Shown here piece by piece: positions 5,299-7,752 of a stretch of DNA of 7,752 nucleotides. The position numbers were made by a program, and so were the translations under genes. Within the stretch, counting starts at the first letter, position 1; the number at the start of each line of letters is the position of its first letter. The notes under the pieces were generated by a model. That model searched no databases. It worked only from the letters and a program-made list of their open reading frames with translations, and was not told where the DNA came from. This stretch comes from an uncultured Clostridia bacterium. GTDB lineage: Bacteria > Bacillota > Clostridia > Oscillospirales > CAG-272. The stretch lies in assembly GCA_946055715.1 (NCBI GenBank), contig CAMGGT010000034.1:1-7752 (forward strand). Reading direction: 5' to 3'.

Positions 5299-7572
5299 AT
5301 GGCAACCACAGAAACAAACACGCTCAAAGAAGTCGCGGGGCGTATCCGAGCCCTGCGCGAGATCGTGGGCATCAGCGAGGCGGACATGGCCCGCCAAACC
5401 GAGGTCGCGCCGCAGGAATATGCGGCGTATGAATCAGGCAGTCTGGATTTTCCGTTCAGTTTCATTCACAAGTGCGCGCGTGTGCTTGGAGTGGGGCTGA
5501 CAGATCTGCTGGAAGGACAAAGCGCCCATCTGTCTTCCTACACGGTGACCAGGCGCGGCAACGGCCAGCCGACCGCCCGCGAGGACGGCATCGAGATCCG
5601 CAACCTTGCGCCCTTTTTTGAAAAGAAGATCGCAGAACCCTACTATGTGCGCTATGAATACAACCGTGACCTGCAAAACAGGCCCATTCATCTCTCCCAC
5701 CATGCGGGGCAGGAGTTTGACTATGTGTTGCAGGGGCGTCTGAAGGTGCAGGTCGGCGACAACATCGAATACCTGGGGGAGGGAGACAGCATTTTCTATA
5801 ACAGTTCCACCCCGCACGGCATGGTGGCGGTGGACGGTGCTGACTGCCTGTTCCTGGCACTGATCCTGCCCGGCGAAAGCCGCCCCGAGCCCTCTTTGCG
5901 TGAGACGCTGATCCCCTCCCGCCACACGGATGACGGGCAGTTGCCCTGTCATCGGTATGTCCGCACGCAAGAGGACGAAAACGGCGCCCTGACACGCATC
6001 TCCTTTTCGGAGGAAGATACCTTCAACTTTGCTTTTGATATCGTGGACGAAACTGCCCGCCGCATGCCGGAAAAATTGGCTATGCTGCACATTGCCGCCG
6101 ACGGAACAGAACGGCGCTTTACCTTCCGCGACATCAAACAGGCCTCCGCACGCTGTGCCAACTACTTCAAGGCGCAGGGCATCCTGCCCGGCGACCGCGT
6201 GATGCTGTGCCTCAAACGCCACTGGCAGTTCTGGCCGGCTATCCTTGGTTTGCACAAGTTGGGCGCGGTGGCCATCCCCGCCACCCACCAGTTGCAGGCG
6301 CATGACTTTACCTACCGTTTTGAGTCCGCGGGGGTGAAGGCGCTGGTCTGCATCTCCGACGACGATGTCCCTGCCCGTGCGGAGGCGGCCATGGCAGAGG
6401 GCGCAGCCCCGCAGGTGCTGATGTTGGTGGGCGGTTCCCGCCCCGGCTGGCGTGACTTTGACGCAGAGTTTCCCCTCTACAGCACTCACTTCTCCCGCAC
6501 GGCAAACACCCCCTGCGGGCGCGACCCCATGCTGATGTTCTTCACCTCCGGCACCACCGGCTATCCCAAGATCGCCACCCACGATTTCCGCTATCCGCTT
6601 GGCCATTATCTCACCGCCAAATACTGGCACGGCGTGGAGGAAGACGGCCTGCACTTTACCATCTCCGATACGGGCTGGGGCAAGGCACTGTGGGGCAAGC
6701 TCTATGGGCAATGGATGTGCGGGGGCGCGGTATTCGTCTATGACTTCGACCGCTTCCACGCCTCGGATATTCTGCCCATGTTTGCCAAATACCGCATCAC
6801 CTCCTTCTGCGCACCGCCCACTATGCTGCGCATGATGATCAAAGAAGATCTGCGCGTGTATGACCTCTCTTCCGTGCGCCACATGACCACGGCGGGCGAG
6901 GCGCTGAACCCCGAGGTCTATCGCCGTTTTGAGGAGCTGACGGGTCTGCAGATCCACGAGGGCTTCGGGCAGACAGAGACCACCCTCTCCATCGGCAACC
7001 TCATGGGCAAACCCCACAAGGTGGGCTCCATGGGCATGCCCGTACCGCTGTATGATGTGAAGCTGCTGGACACGGACGGCAGTGAGGTCCCCATGGGCAA
7101 ACCGGGCGAGATTGTCATCCGCGCCGAGCGCGAAAGCAGCCCCTGCGGCCTGTTCTCCGGCTACTATCGGGATGAGGAAAAGACCGCCGAGGTCTGGCAC
7201 GACGGCTGGTACCACACGGGCGATCTTGCCTGGCGGGATGAGGACGGCTACTATTGGTATGTCGGCCGTGCGGATGATGTTATCAAGTCCTCCGGCTACC
7301 GCATCGGGCCGTTTGAGATCGAAAGCGTCATCATGGAACTGCCCTATGTGCTGGAATGCGGCGTTTCTGCCGCGCCCGACCCCGTCCGCGGGCAGGTGGT
7401 CAAGGCCAGCGTAGTGCTGGTACCGGGTACTTCGCCGAGCGAAGAACTGAAGGCCGAGATCCAGCAGTATGTCAAAGAGCACACCGCCCCCTACAAGTAT
7501 CCCCGCATTGTCGTTTTCCGCGACGAGTTGCCCAAAACGACCAGCGGAAAGATCAGGCGGAACATGCTGTGA
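5299..7572 (+). CDS. XRE helix-turn-helix / cupin / AMP-dependent acyl-CoA synthetase fusion
   Basis: This 757-residue protein joins a regulator to an enzyme. ATG 5299 is chosen because AAGGAGA (5288-5294) lies 4 nt upstream and it opens directly into the HTH; the in-frame extension to 5200 has no such site. Residues ~9-73 (IRALREIVGISEADMARQTE) form an XRE-type DNA-binding domain. Residues ~125-190 are a cupin (HHAGQEFDYVLQGRLKV, H134/H135/E139, then TPHG with H173). From ~235 to the end is a full ANL enzyme: P-loop TSGTTGYPK (416-424), DTGWGKALWGKLYG, EGFGQTETT (554-562), YHTGD (638-642), GRADDVIKSSGYRIGP (656-671) and catalytic SGK with K751. It should convert a carboxylate, ATP and CoA to acyl-CoA, AMP and PPi in the cytoplasm. 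The adenylation part resembles medium-chain/ACSM-like synthetases. The isoleucine T-box suggests a branched short-chain acid such as 2-methylbutyrate; the real substrate is unproven. Confidence 0.92.
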   Translation: MATTETNTLKEVAGRIRALREIVGISEADMARQTEVAPQEYAAYESGSLDFPFSFIHKCARVLGVGLTDLLEGQSAHLSSYTVTRRGNGQPTAREDGIEIRNLAPFFEKKIAEPYYVRYEYNRDLQNRPIHLSHHAGQEFDYVLQGRLKVQVGDNIEYLGEGDSIFYNSSTPHGMVAVDGADCLFLALILPGESRPEPSLRETLIPSRHTDDGQLPCHRYVRTQEDENGALTRISFSEEDTFNFAFDIVDETARRMPEKLAMLHIAADGTERRFTFRDIKQASARCANYFKAQGILPGDRVMLCLKRHWQFWPAILGLHKLGAVAIPATHQLQAHDFTYRFESAGVKALVCISDDDVPARAEAAMAEGAAPQVLMLVGGSRPGWRDFDAEFPLYSTHFSRTANTPCGRDPMLMFFTSGTTGYPKIATHDFRYPLGHYLTAKYWHGVEEDGLHFTISDTGWGKALWGKLYGQWMCGGAVFVYDFDRFHASDILPMFAKYRITSFCAPPTMLRMMIKEDLRVYDLSSVRHMTTAGEALNPEVYRRFEELTGLQIHEGFGQTETTLSIGNLMGKPHKVGSMGMPVPLYDVKLLDTDGSEVPMGKPGEIVIRAERESSPCGLFSGYYRDEEKTAEVWHDGWYHTGDLAWRDEDGYYWYVGRADDVIKSSGYRIGPFEIESVIMELPYVLECGVSAAPDPVRGQVVKASVVLVPGTSPSEELKAEIQQYVKEHTAPYKYPRIVVFRDELPKTTSGKIRRNML

Positions 7573-7592
7573 TGCTTTGCCGTATTGTCAGA

Positions 7593-7624
7593 TTTTGCAG
7601 TTTTTTACAAATGAAATTGCAAAA
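7593..7624. repeat. Inverted repeat TTTTGCA-N18-TGCAAAA upstream of the second T-box promoter
   Basis: TTTTGCA (7593-7599) and TGCAAAA (7618-7624) repeat the half-sites and the 18-nt spacing found at 4832-4863; both copies also carry TTTTTT one base after the left half-site. The right half ends 27 bp before the -35 box. No T-run follows, so this is not a good terminator. It is a candidate operator for the XRE domain encoded upstream. Confidence 0.5.
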
Positions 7625-7640
7625 CGCAACGGAATTTCAT
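7611..7640. repeat. Second, overlapping 8-bp inverted repeat
   Basis: ATGAAATT (7611-7618) is the reverse complement of AATTTCAT (7633-7640), with a 14-nt centre. It overlaps the right half of the repeat at 7593-7624 and ends 11 bp before the -35 box. It could be part of a composite operator or a weak terminator stem for the preceding gene. Confidence 0.45.
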
Positions 7641-7651
7641 ACAGATAGATA

Positions 7652-7680
7652 TTGACAAGAAACCGCGGGTGTGGTATCCT
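7652..7680 (+). promoter_or_regulatory. Promoter of the second T-box unit
   Basis: TTGACA (7652-7657) is exact and TATCCT (7675-7680) is a weaker -10 box, with a 17-nt spacer. It leads directly into the T-box start, the same arrangement as at 4869. Confidence 0.75.
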
Positions 7681-7696
7681 TAAATGCATAAAGGCA

Positions 7697-7752
7697 AAGA
7701 CGAAGAGTGCGCACCGGCAATGCCGGCAGAGAGTGGGCGGCAGGTGAAAGCC
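7697..7752 (+). promoter_or_regulatory. Start of a second T-box leader (3'-truncated by window end)
   Basis: AAGACGAAGAGTGCG (7697-7711) matches the 5' side of a T-box stem I and compares with GACGAAGAC at 4922-4930. GGCAGAGAG at 7725-7733 is the AG-bulge strand, and the distal loop GGCAGGTGAAA, closed by GGGC/GCC, mirrors the 11-nt loop of the first leader with its conserved GGTG. The specifier triplet, T-box and terminator lie beyond the window, so the amino acid cannot be read. A small CCGGC/GCCGG hairpin (7714-7726) sits in the 5' strand. The gene it controls is not visible. Confidence 0.8.

Noticed and set aside
5434..7482. 682-codon open frame on the minus strand opposite the acyl-CoA synthetase
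   Set aside because: The + strand has full ANL motifs through the whole span. The antisense frame shows no family motif and no ribosome binding site.
1..7752. CRISPR array, insertion sequence, tRNA gene or prophage
   Set aside because: I saw no regularly spaced repeats, no transposase-like protein, no tRNA-like cloverleaf ending in CCA, and no phage gene. The locus looks like ordinary chromosomal metabolic DNA.

Overview
The window reads as part of a chromosome from an anaerobic Gram-positive bacterium of the Clostridia, probably a GC-rich gut or rumen member of the Oscillospirales type. That placement is an inference. It rests on the GC-rich coding sequence, near-consensus sigma-A promoters (TTGACA-17-TATAAT), a cobalamin riboswitch, two T-box leaders, an ECF transporter S component and a lipoprotein with a Gram-positive-style signal. 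Every convincing gene lies on the + strand. I see no tRNA, rRNA, CRISPR array, insertion sequence or phage gene.

Layout. (1) Positions 1-573 hold the 3' end of a membrane transporter, probably an MFS/GPH-type symporter. (2) Positions 574-899 are non-coding, with a short hairpin and an 18-bp tandem repeat. (3) Positions 900-2331 form a cobalamin-controlled unit: a consensus promoter, a long B12 riboswitch ending in an intrinsic terminator, a DUF4430 (transcobalamin C-terminal-like) lipoprotein, and 8 nt later an ECF S component. Together these look like a B12 capture-and-import pair. (4) Positions 2332-2741 are a gap with a strong terminator and a strong promoter. (5) Positions 2742-4810 encode a five-helix membrane-anchored metallophosphoesterase, with its catalytic domain predicted outside the cell, and a small multidrug-export family membrane protein. 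(6) Positions 4811-5298 carry a terminator, a long inverted repeat, a promoter and a complete T-box leader. (7) Positions 5299-7572 encode a 757-residue fusion of an XRE helix-turn-helix, a cupin domain and a complete acyl-CoA synthetase (AMP-binding). (8) Positions 7573-7752 carry another inverted repeat, another promoter and the beginning of a second T-box leader, cut by the window edge.

The most interesting region is 4811-7752. The first T-box has AUC at the specifier position, which reads as isoleucine. Its antiterminator bulge is UGGU, matching a tRNA with discriminator A, as tRNA-Ile has. A T-box in front of an acyl-CoA synthetase is unexpected, because T-boxes mostly control tRNA synthetases and amino-acid biosynthesis or transport. 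One coherent reading is that isoleucine starvation switches on CoA activation of a branched-chain acid such as 2-methylbutyrate, which a ferredoxin-dependent 2-oxoacid oxidoreductase could then reductively carboxylate towards isoleucine. The second T-box may control a later step. The promoters of both T-box units are preceded by the same inverted repeat with identical spacing (TTTTGCA-N18-TGCAAAA). This is a candidate operator for the enzyme's own XRE domain, which would give two layers of control: transcription factor plus tRNA-sensing attenuation. The substrate, the operator role and the identity of the downstream gene are all inferences.
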